This document shows positions 25,318-33,050 of a stretch of 48,567 bases of DNA, in pieces. The position numbers and the translations under genes are program-made. Source of the stretch: Prolixibacteraceae bacterium (GTDB lineage Bacteria; Bacteroidota; Bacteroidia; Bacteroidales; Prolixibacteraceae). The notes beneath the pieces were generated by a model. It saw nothing but the letters and a program-made list of their open reading frames with translations. It had not been told where the DNA came from and searched no databases. Positions within the stretch are counted from its first letter, which is position 1. Each line of letters starts with the position of its first letter. The stretch spans positions 1-48,567 of the forward strand of contig JAGODU010000013.1 of NCBI GenBank assembly GCA_017998095.1, in the 5' to 3' direction.

Positions 25318-25478
25318 TGTAAATGTGTTTGCTTTTTTCAATAAAAAATTTCAAAGGAATACTAAGATAATAAATAAATATCTACGTGATGTTTAATAAT
25401 GATAATATTAATACCAGAATTTAATTTTTAATAAACAATTAGTTTTTAATTTGATTCCTTTTGATTTGATTAAGTGTG

Positions 25479-25486
25479 TATATTTG
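25479..25486 (+). promoter_or_regulatory. Putative promoter of tatC
   Basis: TATATTTG is an exact TAnnTTTG match with a TTTG 15 bases upstream (25460-25463), a little closer than usual. A GTG at 25474 that extends the tatC frame lies upstream of this box, so it cannot be the start if the promoter is real. Confidence 0.6.
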
Positions 25487-25506
25487 TCATTTTCAGAATA
25501 AGAGCT

Positions 25507-26364
25507 ATGGCAAAAGCAAAGGGAACAGCAAATGAAATGTCTTTTCTGGGTCATCTTGAAGTTTTAAGATGGCACCTAATCAGGTCTGTAGTAGCTGCTC
25601 TTATAATGATGATTGCTGCTTTTCTGTTCAGAGATTTAGTTTTCAACGGCATAATATTGAGTCCCCGAAATCCGGATTTCATTTCAAACAGGATGTTCAA
25701 CCAGTTTGGCCAATGGATAGGGGATTTATTGGGTAAGGAAACACCGGCGATGGCAATCAACAAAACCCCTTTAACTTTGGTGAATATAGAAATGGCCGGG
25801 CAGTTTATGTCACATGTTAAGATTTCACTTATTGCAGGACTTATACTTGCAAGTCCATATATTATCTGGGAGCTTTGGAAGTTTATTGCGCCTGCACTTC
25901 ATGAAAATGAAAAGAAATATGCCGGAGTTGCTGTTTTTTCAATTTCATCACTTTTTATAATTGGAATACTGTTCGGATATTTTATCATCACTCCCTTGTC
26001 GATTGATTTTCTTAGTACATACCTGGTAAGTAAGGATGTGATAAATACAATAAAGCTAAATTCATATATAAGCACTGTAACCACCGTTACTTTTGCTACA
26101 GGACTGGTTTTTGAGCTGCCTGTTGTGGCGTATTTCACCAGTGCAATCGGGATTGTGACGCCGGAGTTTTTAAAGAAGTACAGGAGACATGCTTACGTAA
26201 TATTGCTTATAATTGCAGCAATAATAACCCCGCCTGATGTATTCAGTCAGATTCTGGTATGTATTCCTTTGATAATACTTTATGAAATAAGTATTTATAT
26301 ATCACGTTTCGTAGTTAAAAGGAAAAAGAAAAGGGAGTTATTGGAAGAATCGGGCATCAGCTGA
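25507..26364 (+). CDS. tatC: Twin-arginine translocase subunit TatC
   Basis: The 285-residue membrane protein is the signal-recognition core of the Tat system, which exports folded proteins. The N-terminus EMSFLGHLEVLRWHLIRS carries the conserved F-x-x-H-L-E-x-L-R motif. Six membrane segments can be placed, with the conserved YIIWELWKFIAPALHENEKK between segments 2 and 3. The GLVFELPVV segment with its conserved Glu and the late IITPPDVFSQ are also family-typical. No tatA was seen nearby, so it must lie elsewhere. The start was set at ATG 25507 because of the promoter at 25479. The lptB gene follows 31 bases after the stop and may be co-transcribed. Confidence 0.96.
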   Translation: MAKAKGTANEMSFLGHLEVLRWHLIRSVVAALIMMIAAFLFRDLVFNGIILSPRNPDFISNRMFNQFGQWIGDLLGKETPAMAINKTPLTLVNIEMAGQFMSHVKISLIAGLILASPYIIWELWKFIAPALHENEKKYAGVAVFSISSLFIIGILFGYFIITPLSIDFLSTYLVSKDVINTIKLNSYISTVTTVTFATGLVFELPVVAYFTSAIGIVTPEFLKKYRRHAYVILLIIAAIITPPDVFSQILVCIPLIILYEISIYISRFVVKRKKKRELLEESGIS

Positions 26365-26395
26365 AAAGTTGAAAAGTTAAAAAAACTGAATTGTA

Positions 26396-27151
26396 ATGAA
26401 ATTAAGTACAGATAACATTGAAAAAAGGTACAGGAAGCGTACGGTAGTAAAGAATGTTTCCATAGAAGTTAACCAGGGAGAGATTGTTGGTTTGCTTGGT
26501 CCAAACGGAGCAGGGAAGACAACTTCTTTTTATATGATTACCGGGTTGATTAGACCTAATGAAGGGAGAATATATATTGATGATGAGGATATTACCAATC
26601 TTCCGATATATAAAAGGGCACAAAGGGGAATTGGTTATCTGGCACAGGAAGCTTCAGTTTTCAGGCACATGAGTGTTGAGGATAATATCAGGTCGATACT
26701 GGAAATGACAAAGTTATCGGCACATGATCAGAAGACGAAGCTTGAAACGCTGCTTAATGAATTTGGTCTTCAGAAGATAAGAAAAAGTAAAGGGATACAA
26801 CTTTCCGGAGGAGAAAGAAGGAGGACAGAAATAGCCAGGGCTTTGGCTATCAGCCCTAAATTTATGTTGCTTGACGAACCCTTTGCAGGAGTAGACCCGA
26901 TTGCAGTTGAAGACATTCAAAACATTGTTTATCATCTTAAAGACAAGAATATAGGGATATTGATTACCGATCACAATGTACACGAGACGCTTGCAATAAC
27001 CGACAGGTCGTATCTTCTGTTTGAAGGTTCAATATTGAAAGCCGGCAATGCTGAAGATCTGGCAAATGATGAAATGGTAAGGAAAGTTTATCTTGGACAG
27101 AACTTTGAATTAAGGAAGAAGAGGGAAAAATTCGAACATCCTGTAAACTAA
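26396..27151 (+). CDS. lptB: LPS export ABC transporter ATPase
   Basis: The 251-residue ATPase powers LptB2FG, which extracts lipopolysaccharide from the inner membrane. Walker A is GPNGAGKTT (35-43), the Q-loop lies in GIGYLAQEASVFRHMSVEDN, the signature is LSGGERRR and Walker B is FMLLDEPFAGVDP. The PIYKRAQRGIGYLAQE stretch is characteristic of LptB among ABC ATPases. The C-terminus is somewhat extended and basic (LRKKREKFEHPVN). LptF, LptG and LptC are not in this window. It follows tatC and precedes tRNA-Leu by 65 bases. Confidence 0.95.
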   Translation: MKLSTDNIEKRYRKRTVVKNVSIEVNQGEIVGLLGPNGAGKTTSFYMITGLIRPNEGRIYIDDEDITNLPIYKRAQRGIGYLAQEASVFRHMSVEDNIRSILEMTKLSAHDQKTKLETLLNEFGLQKIRKSKGIQLSGGERRRTEIARALAISPKFMLLDEPFAGVDPIAVEDIQNIVYHLKDKNIGILITDHNVHETLAITDRSYLLFEGSILKAGNAEDLANDEMVRKVYLGQNFELRKKREKFEHPVN

Positions 27152-27196
27152 ATAGTCAATATCAATTTCTTATTGTGAATTATTAAAAAAAAGATT

Positions 27197-27204
27197 TATA
27201 TTTG
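27197..27204 (+). promoter_or_regulatory. Putative -7 promoter box for tRNA-Leu
   Basis: TATATTTG matches TAnnTTTG and ends 12 bases before the tRNA. A TTG 21 bases upstream (27173-27175) may be the -33 element. The same box is found before tRNA-Ala at 48402. Confidence 0.7.
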
Positions 27205-27216
27205 CGCCTCCAAAAA

Positions 27217-27298
27217 GCGGGCATGGCGGAATTGGTAGACGCGCCAGACTTAGGATCTGGTGCCACACGGCGTGGGGGTTCGAGTCCCTTTGCCCGCA
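27217..27298 (+). tRNA. tRNA-Leu (anticodon TAG)
   Basis: The acceptor stem GCGGGCA pairs with TGCCCGC. The anticodon stem CCAGA/TCTGG encloses the loop CTTAGGA with anticodon TAG (27251-27253). A long variable arm (TGCCACACGGCGT region) shows a class II tRNA, as expected for leucine. The T-arm is GGGGGTTCGAGTCCCTT. CCA is not encoded; the base after the acceptor is A. It reads CUN-type leucine codons, chiefly CUA. Confidence 0.97.
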
Positions 27299-27307
27299 CA
27301 AATAACT

Positions 27308-27345
27308 AAAACCGTTTGGAAACATTTAAGGCACCGAACGGTTTT
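27308..27345 (+). terminator. Terminator after tRNA-Leu
   Basis: AAAACCGTTTGG pairs with CCGAACGGTTTT (one wobble pair) across a 14-base loop, 9 bases after the tRNA. The U-tract is short. Confidence 0.75.
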
Positions 27346-27404
27346 AATTTATCAGATCAGATAGAGGGTTTAAAATATTAAAGCAAAATTAACTTTTCAG
27401 TAAA

Positions 27405-28760
27405 ATGAAAATTTCCAGGGAAAATGTCGATGAAATGAACGGACTTATCCGTGTTTCAATTGAAAAAGCAGATTATGAAGCATCAGTTGAAGGTGCTTTA
27501 AAAGATTACAGAAAGAAAGCAAACATGCCCGGTTTTCGTCCGGGAATGATTCCAATGGGCTTAGTAAAGAAAATGTATGGTAAAGCTGCTATGGCAGAAG
27601 AAATCAACAAGATTCTCAGCGAAAGCCTTTCAAAATTTATAGTTGAAGAAAAACTTGACATACTTGGTGAGCCTCTTCCAAATGAAGAACAGCAAAAGAG
27701 TATTGATTTTGAAAATGATACTGACTTTGAGTTTCTTTTCGACATTGGTTATTCCCCGGAAGTAAAGCTTACTTTAGATAAAAGGACCAAAATACCTTAT
27801 TACAAGATTAAAGTAACTGAAGATTTGATTGACCAGCAGGCAGAAGCTTATGCAATGCGTTTTGGTGCCAACGAACCTGCTGAAGTTATTGAAGAAAAAG
27901 AAACAGTTAGGGGAGACATTGTTCAGCTCGATGCTGAAGGAAATTTAAAAGAAGGCGGAGCATCTGCTGAAATGGCCCTTATTTCAATCGACATCATTAA
28001 AGATGAAGCTATAAAGAAAAACTTTATCGGCAAGAAGGTTGATGATGTAATTGTTTTCGACATCAGAAAGGCTTATCCGAATAATACAGAATTGGCATAT
28101 CTTCTTAATATTGACAAGAAAGATGCTGAGAATATAGAAGGAGATTTTAGAATTACAGTTAAGGAAATACATAAATTCGTTCCTGCTATTATTGATGAAG
28201 ATCTTTTCAAGAAAGTATACGGTGAAGAAACTGAAATAAAAGATGAAGCTTCTTTCCGCGGTAAGATTTCAGAAGAAATAGCCCTTGCTTACGAATCATC
28301 GAGCGATTATAAATTCGGTATTGATGCACGTGAAGTGATCATGGGCAAAGTGAAAGCCGATTTCCCTGAAGATTTTCTTAAAAGGTGGCTTATTGCAACT
28401 AACAGGGAATTAAAGCAGGAAGAGCTTGATGCTGAGTTTCCACATTTCCTCGTTGACCTGAAATGGCAGATAATCAAGGAAAAGGTTGTAAAGGAAAACG
28501 AAATAAAGGTAGAAGAGGAAGAAGTTATTACACTTGCAAGAGAAGTAGCAGCAGCTCAGTTCCGTCAGTACGGAATGTTCGATATTCCTGTTCAGCATCT
28601 TGATGGTTTCGCCAAACAAATGCTTGAAAAGAAGGAAGACCGTAATAGATTATATAACAAAAAACTTGATGACAAGGTAATGGAAGTTGTAAAATCGAAA
28701 ACGGCTCAGGAAGAAAAAGAAGTTACAAAAGAAGAGTTTGAAAAACTTTTTGAAAAATAA
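27405..28760 (+). CDS. tig: Trigger factor
   Basis: The 451-residue protein is a ribosome-associated chaperone for nascent chains. The N-terminal ribosome-binding domain (1-about 115) includes the RKKANMPGFRPGMIPMGLVKKMYG region, close to the G-F-R-x-G-x-x-P signature. The central segment (about 145-245) takes the place of the FKBP-type domain but is divergent and lacks an obvious prolyl-isomerase active site. The C-terminal part (about 250-451) is long, helical and charged, as in the substrate-cradling arms. The Bacteroidota order tig-clpP-clpX is kept here. A terminator at 28768-28795 separates it from clpP, so it is a separate transcript at least in part. Confidence 0.94.
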   Translation: MKISRENVDEMNGLIRVSIEKADYEASVEGALKDYRKKANMPGFRPGMIPMGLVKKMYGKAAMAEEINKILSESLSKFIVEEKLDILGEPLPNEEQQKSIDFENDTDFEFLFDIGYSPEVKLTLDKRTKIPYYKIKVTEDLIDQQAEAYAMRFGANEPAEVIEEKETVRGDIVQLDAEGNLKEGGASAEMALISIDIIKDEAIKKNFIGKKVDDVIVFDIRKAYPNNTELAYLLNIDKKDAENIEGDFRITVKEIHKFVPAIIDEDLFKKVYGEETEIKDEASFRGKISEEIALAYESSSDYKFGIDAREVIMGKVKADFPEDFLKRWLIATNRELKQEELDAEFPHFLVDLKWQIIKEKVVKENEIKVEEEEVITLAREVAAAQFRQYGMFDIPVQHLDGFAKQMLEKKEDRNRLYNKKLDDKVMEVVKSKTAQEEKEVTKEEFEKLFEK

Positions 28761-28767
28761 GATAGAC

Positions 28768-28795
28768 AAAAGCCGGACAATTTGAGCCGGCTTTT
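28768..28795 (+). terminator. Intrinsic terminator of tig
   Basis: AAAAGCCGG pairs with CCGGCTTTT over a 10-base loop, continuing into six Ts. It starts 8 bases after the tig stop. Confidence 0.88.
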
Positions 28796-28878
28796 TTATT
28801 GTGCATTTTACAATCAGTCATGTTTTATTGAGAATACTTCAATAAAGCACGATTGGGTTCAACTATTGTATTTTTTAC

Positions 28879-28886
28879 TAAATTTG
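28879..28886 (+). promoter_or_regulatory. Putative promoter of clpP-clpX
   Basis: TAAATTTG matches TAnnTTTG, and a TTG lies 23 bases upstream (28853-28855). The leader to the clpP ATG is about 47 bases. Confidence 0.6.
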
Positions 28887-28939
28887 TAGACTTATTCAGA
28901 TAAGAAAAAACTTTTTTATAACAGCTAAAATACACTTTG

Positions 28940-29620
28940 ATGGATCAGAAGAAAGAATTCAGTAAATATGCAACCCGGCATTTAGGAATTAATAGTCAGG
29001 GTCTCGATAAATATGTATCATCAGTATATGGCAATTACATATCGCCGACAATAATTGAGGAGCGTCAGCTGAACATAGCAACTATGGATGTCTTTTCAAG
29101 GTTGATGATGGACAGGATAATCTTTCTTGGCGTTCCAATCGATGATTATGTTGCCAATATTATACAGGCACAGCTTCTGTTCCTTGATTCAACTGATCCC
29201 GGAAAAGACATACAGATATATTTCAACACTCCGGGGGGAGCAGTACATGCAGGACTCGGCATATACGATACAATGCAGTTTATTTCATCACCGGTTGCAA
29301 CAATATGCACAGGGATGGCAGCTTCAATGGGGGCTGTATTGCTGACTGCCGGATCGGCAGGTAAACGTTCTGCACTCACTCATTCAAGAATAATGATTCA
29401 TCAGCCTATGGGAGGTGCACAAGGACAAGCTTCCGATATTGAAATCACAGCCCGTGAGATAATGAAAATGAAAAAGGAATTGTACGAGATAATTGCCAAA
29501 CATTCAGGTAATCCATTTGAAAAGGTAGAAAAAGATTCAGACAGGGATTACTGGATGACAGCCCAAGAGGCAGTTGAATATGGAATGATAGACCAGGTTT
29601 TGGTAAGAGATAAAAAATAA
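28940..29620 (+). CDS. clpP: ATP-dependent Clp protease proteolytic subunit
   Basis: The 226-residue protein forms the double-ring serine protease that degrades substrates delivered by ClpX. The catalytic triad is Ser129 (GMAASMGA), His154 (IMIHQPMGGAQGQ) and Asp203 (DSDRDYW). The oxyanion region has FNTPGG near residue 95. The N-terminal extension of about 35 residues before ISPTIIEERQ is typical of Bacteroidota members and is probably a propeptide. A TTG at 28937 directly precedes the ATG; ATG 28940 was chosen. clpX starts 3 bases after the stop, so both are co-expressed. Confidence 0.97.
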   Translation: MDQKKEFSKYATRHLGINSQGLDKYVSSVYGNYISPTIIEERQLNIATMDVFSRLMMDRIIFLGVPIDDYVANIIQAQLLFLDSTDPGKDIQIYFNTPGGAVHAGLGIYDTMQFISSPVATICTGMAASMGAVLLTAGSAGKRSALTHSRIMIHQPMGGAQGQASDIEITAREIMKMKKELYEIIAKHSGNPFEKVEKDSDRDYWMTAQEAVEYGMIDQVLVRDKK

Positions 29621-29623
29621 AAA

Positions 29624-30850
29624 ATGGGAAAAGCAGCTGATAAGTGTTCGTTTTGTGGGAGAAGTAAATCTGAAACAGAACTCCTGATTGCCGGAATTGA
29701 CGGGCATATATGCGATCGTTGTATTGAGCAGGCATATGCGATTGTTGAAGAGGAATTCAGGGGGAAAGGGACATTTGACTTATCAAAGATTGAGCTTTTA
29801 AAACCCAGGCAAATAAAAGAATTCCTTGACGAATATGTCATTGGTCAGGAGCATGCGAAGAAAATCTTATCGGTAGCTGTTTACAACCATTATAAGAGGC
29901 TGGGTCAGAAGGTGGGTAATGATGAAACTGAAATTGAAAAGTCGAACATTATCCTTGTCGGACCAACAGGAACCGGCAAAACCTTACTTGCAAGGACCAT
30001 TGCCAGAATGCTTCATGTTCCTTTCACAATTGTAGATGCAACAGTCCTGACAGAAGCCGGTTATGTAGGTGAAGATATTGAAAGTCTTTTGACAAGATTG
30101 CTGCAGGTAGCTGATTATAATGTTGAAGCTGCTGAAAAGGGAATTGTATTTATTGATGAGATAGATAAGATTGCAAGAAAAGGGGATAATCCTTCTATCA
30201 CAAGGGATGTTTCGGGAGAAGGTGTTCAGCAGGGATTGCTTAAACTACTTGAAGGTTCGGTGGTAAATGTACCGCCACAGGGAGGAAGAAAGCATCCAGA
30301 GCAAAAAATGATTGCCGTTAACACCAAGAATATACTTTTCATTTGCGGGGGTGCTTTTGACGGAATAGAAAGAAAGATAGCCCAAAGGATGAACACCAAG
30401 GTTGTTGGTTATACAGCAATAGAAGGAACTGCTCATATCGACAGGGACAACCTGATGCAGTATGTTGCTCCGATGGACCTCAAGGCTTTTGGACTTATAC
30501 CTGAAATAATAGGCAGGCTTCCTGTTCTTACATATCTCGACCCGCTTGACCCTGCAGCTTTGAGGAGAATACTCACTGAGCCAAAAAATGCAATCGTAAA
30601 GCAATATATCAAGCTTTTTGAACTGGATAATATAAAACTCACCTTTGAAGAGAAAGCTCTTGATTATATCGTTGGAATAGCTGTTGAATATAAATTGGGA
30701 GCCCGAGGACTGAGGTCTATTTGTGAAACCATTATGACAGATGCCATGTTTGAAATGCCGTCTGAAAATAAAAAGAGCTTCACTATAACTGAAAAGTATG
30801 CCCGTGAGAAAGTGGAAAATGCGGGAATGAAATTGTTGAAGGCAAGCTGA
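29624..30850 (+). CDS. clpX: ATP-dependent Clp protease ATP-binding subunit ClpX
   Basis: The 408-residue AAA+ unfoldase recognises tagged proteins and threads them into ClpP. The N-terminal zinc-binding domain has [11 protein letters not shown] and [10 protein letters not shown], giving four cysteines. Walker A is GPTGTGKT, Walker B is FIDEIDK, and the pore loop GYVG follows [12 protein letters not shown]. The RKH loop is visible in GGRKHPEQK, and the arginine finger and sensor II lie in GARGLRSI. Length is typical. It is coupled to clpP by a 3-base gap. Behind the stop a repeat array begins within 8 bases in place of a standard terminator. Confidence 0.97.
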   Translation: MGKAADKCSFCGRSKSETELLIAGIDGHICDRCIEQAYAIVEEEFRGKGTFDLSKIELLKPRQIKEFLDEYVIGQEHAKKILSVAVYNHYKRLGQKVGNDETEIEKSNIILVGPTGTGKTLLARTIARMLHVPFTIVDATVLTEAGYVGEDIESLLTRLLQVADYNVEAAEKGIVFIDEIDKIARKGDNPSITRDVSGEGVQQGLLKLLEGSVVNVPPQGGRKHPEQKMIAVNTKNILFICGGAFDGIERKIAQRMNTKVVGYTAIEGTAHIDRDNLMQYVAPMDLKAFGLIPEIIGRLPVLTYLDPLDPAALRRILTEPKNAIVKQYIKLFELDNIKLTFEEKALDYIVGIAVEYKLGARGLRSICETIMTDAMFEMPSENKKSFTITEKYAREKVENAGMKLLKAS

Positions 30851-30858
30851 TTGAATCA

Positions 30859-30942
30859 GACACAAGTATCAAGACACAAGTATCAAGACACAAGTATCAA
30901 GACACAAGTATCAAGACGCAAGTATCAAGACACAAGTATCAA
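30859..30942 (+). repeat. Six tandem copies of a 14-bp unit after clpX
   Basis: GACACAAGTATCAA occurs six times without spacers; only copy five differs (GACGCAAGTATCAA). Each unit is itself two related heptads (CAAGTAT and CAAGACA when phased differently). The array begins 8 bases after the clpX stop. It has an inverted counterpart at 31073-31107. Confidence 0.95.
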
Positions 30943-31072
30943 GATTGGTTCATCTGAATTGAAAGCTCCAGACACTTAACTTGGTTTATGCTTTCTAATA
31001 ACTAAAAACTATCTTGAAATAATTGAGACGATATTCAAAGAGAAATAACTACCATCCCACACTTCACAAGTC

Positions 31073-31107
31073 TTGTGTCTTGTGTCTTGATACTTGATAC
31101 TTGTGTC
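31073..31107 (-). repeat. Inverted heptad block facing the clpX repeat array
   Basis: Five heptads occur in order TTGTGTC, TTGTGTC, TTGATAC, TTGATAC, TTGTGTC. They are the reverse complement of the heptads in the 30859-30942 array, but the order is not strictly alternating. The last base is also the last base of the stop codon of the DUF5715 gene. RNA from either strand could fold into a long hairpin with a loop of about 130 bases. Confidence 0.88.
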
Positions 31108-31856
31108 TAGTATTTCACAGTGATATGAAAGCATTTTTCGATGCGCTCGGTGACAACAACGCAGCGGCCTTCTCTTCTTAGTTCACCAATTGCTTCCGAT
31201 AAGCATTTTATTGCCTTAGGATCCTGTACTCTGATATTCATCCATGGGAGTGGTCTTTTTACTATTGAAGCATAGGCAATATCAAAAGTAGTTCCATACA
31301 GATGTGATGTATTGGAAGAAGCATTTACATTTGACCGGCTAAGACTTTTCTGGCTTTCTTTAGTTCTGAGGAGAGAGCTTATCTGATATTTATAATTCCC
31401 CATTCCCTTTTCTTCAAGTTTCTTTTGAAATCTTTTGCCAATGTCGTCAAGTAATTTTTGAGCCTGTGGAGTGAGATATGGGTGAGAATGACTCAGGCGC
31501 ATAACCACATAGTATTTGTTGCTTTTTATTTTTACAAGGCGGTCTTTTTTTATAAGATCAGGCAAGGAATTATGTAGAGCAGAAGAGTTTTTAAAGGATG
31601 ATATTCCGTTTCTGCGGGCATATTTAAGGTGTAAGGAATTTAAGTCACGGTATTTATCGACTTTAATCCTTCCGTAAGATTCAGGTCTTGATAAAGAATT
31701 AAATTTATCTGCAATTGGAGACCACAAGCATAAAATAAGCAGGATAGCGGCAGCTGAGATTGCTATTATCCTGAATTTCTTCCGGTATTGCGGTTTTAAC
31801 CTGTATTTGAATAACTTTTTTCTTAGCTGTTCTATTTTGTCAGACCAGTCAATCAT
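31107..31856 (-). CDS. DUF5715 family membrane-anchored protein (249 aa)
   Basis: One membrane segment is predicted near residues 30-50 (IIAISAAAILLILCLWSPIA), after a basic N-terminus, so the bulk lies outside the cytoplasm. The C-terminal domain (about 100-249) has SSLLRTKESQKSL, then SNTSHLYGTTFDIAY and finally EKCFHITVKY. The S-x-H-x-x-G-T-x-x-D and late H pattern resembles the zinc site of M15/VanY-type D-Ala-D-Ala carboxypeptidases, and DUF5715 is a family with that resemblance. Peptidoglycan trimming is therefore a reasonable inference. A TTG at 31880 would add eight residues; ATG 31856 was chosen. Its stop codon directly touches a repeat block. Confidence 0.82.
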   Translation of the reverse strand: MIDWSDKIEQLRKKLFKYRLKPQYRKKFRIIAISAAAILLILCLWSPIADKFNSLSRPESYGRIKVDKYRDLNSLHLKYARRNGISSFKNSSALHNSLPDLIKKDRLVKIKSNKYYVVMRLSHSHPYLTPQAQKLLDDIGKRFQKKLEEKGMGNYKYQISSLLRTKESQKSLSRSNVNASSNTSHLYGTTFDIAYASIVKRPLPWMNIRVQDPKAIKCLSEAIGELRREGRCVVVTERIEKCFHITVKY

Positions 31857-31958
31857 AAACAGAAATTGTTTTCTGAACAAAAATAGATAAAAACTTATGT
31901 GAAGTTATATGATACAGAAGTCTTTTATCCGAAAGATTTTAACAACTTATTAAAAAAT

Positions 31959-31989
31959 AAAAAGGCTGCTCAATTTGGGCAGCCTTTTT
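31959..31989. terminator. Terminator of the Ig-like lipoprotein gene
   Basis: An 11-bp perfect stem (AAAAAGGCTGC/GCAGCCTTTTT) with a 9-base loop begins 18 bases after the stop at 32008 and ends in a U-rich tail on either strand. Confidence 0.87.
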
Positions 31990-32007
31990 ATCCATATAAG
32001 TATTTTA

Positions 32008-32793
32008 TTATTCTTTGTATTTACCTGTTACAGTAATAGTTGATCCAACATCAGAAACTTTAACAGTAGAGTTGGTTACATGAATCAGGAAGTATTTTCC
32101 GCTTACAATAGTAGCAAGTACATAATCATAAGTTTGTGATGCCTGAGTAGCAGAAACTTTTTCCCATTTGTCCATGTCAGTAGCAGCATCAACAGCAGCT
32201 TTCATTGCTTCGAGAGATGTTAATGAAGTCCATTTGGCAGCATCAAGTTCAACAAATTTGTCAGAACCTTTCTTGATGATTGCATTTGTAGCAGTATTGC
32301 TTTTCCATGTTAAACCAAATGTTGCAAGACCTGTTGCATCAGCACCGCCTACACGTTTCCATTCAAAATCCTTAGCTTCAGAAAGAGGAGTATCTTTACG
32401 AACTGCCTTAATGTATTTCTGAGTGCTTGCCTGTTTTGCTTCATCAGTAACAGTAAAAGTTACGGTAATTACAGTTCCGTCAGTAACTTCGCTTCCAACA
32501 GTTGCTGTAACAGTAACAGTTTCAGCTGAAGTACCTGCGAAAGTTTGTGAACCACCGGTAAGAGTTATGCCACCTTGATTTGTAGTTGTACTCAAAGTAG
32601 CAAGACCGGTTTCTGATGACAAGGAAACAGTGAAATCGATAGAATCGCCAATATAAACATCAGTAGTATCTGCACTTGGAGAGTTGACTGATATTGTTGG
32701 CGGGTTGTCTTCGATTAATCCTCCATCACAAGCAGTAAACAAACCTGCCACAGCAATTGCAATAACAGGTAAAAATTTAATTGTCTTTTTCAT
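32008..32793 (-). CDS. Ig-like domain lipoprotein (261 aa)
   Basis: The function is unknown. It begins with MKKTIKFLPVIAIAVAGLFT and a lipobox Cys22, so it is a lipoprotein. Residues about 30-140 are rich in Thr, Ser and Val with strand repeats such as VTVTATVGSEVTDGTVITVT, typical of cadherin- or Ig-like surface domains. The second part (about 145-261) has FEWKRVGGADATGLATFGLT and a C-terminal YFLIHVTNSTVKV stretch. A longer frame starts at ATG 32820 and adds nine residues; the inner ATG gives a normal signal peptide. A strong terminator follows. It may bind a ligand on the cell surface; no enzyme motif was seen. Confidence 0.75.
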   Translation of the reverse strand: MKKTIKFLPVIAIAVAGLFTACDGGLIEDNPPTISVNSPSADTTDVYIGDSIDFTVSLSSETGLATLSTTTNQGGITLTGGSQTFAGTSAETVTVTATVGSEVTDGTVITVTFTVTDEAKQASTQKYIKAVRKDTPLSEAKDFEWKRVGGADATGLATFGLTWKSNTATNAIIKKGSDKFVELDAAKWTSLTSLEAMKAAVDAATDMDKWEKVSATQASQTYDYVLATIVSGKYFLIHVTNSTVKVSDVGSTITVTGKYKE

Positions 32794-32820
32794 AAACCTA
32801 ATTGTTCTTTTTGTATTCAT

Positions 32821-33050
32821 TTAAAAAATTTGAAAATTATATTAGTCTAATTTTATTCACTTAAGTTAATAATACGTTTTCAAAAAGAAATTGTTTTGTC
32901 GTTGGTTAAAAAAATCAAAATTTATTCAAATTTAAAACAAATATCTGTTTTAGTCCACAAAAATATCAATTATCGTGCTAAACTTTCAATTTAGCAAAAT
33001 TTCTGCAGTAAAAATTAAAGGATTACTTTTACAGGCTTATTATTAGATAT
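32821..33050. other. Divergent intergenic region with two small hairpins
   Basis: This AT-rich 230-base region separates the lipoprotein gene from mtaB. Two short dyads are visible: TAAAACA/TGTTTTA (32933-32952) and GCTAAA/TTTAGC (32977-32995). No exact TAnnTTTG box was found on either strand, and no reading frame of note exists. Confidence 0.5.

Noticed and set aside
25318..25341. TTG start extending recQ by eight residues
   Set aside because: The inner ATG at 25317 gives a normal RecQ start, and the extension is not family-like.
25474..25506. GTG start extending tatC by 11 residues
   Set aside because: It lies upstream of the likely -7 box TATATTTG, and the added residues do not resemble TatC N-termini.
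30245..30865. 206-residue reading frame on the minus strand
   Set aside because: It lies antisense to the strongly conserved clpX and shows no recognisable protein pattern.
30859..30942. CRISPR array
   Set aside because: The 14-base units are directly adjacent without unique spacers, and no cas genes are nearby.
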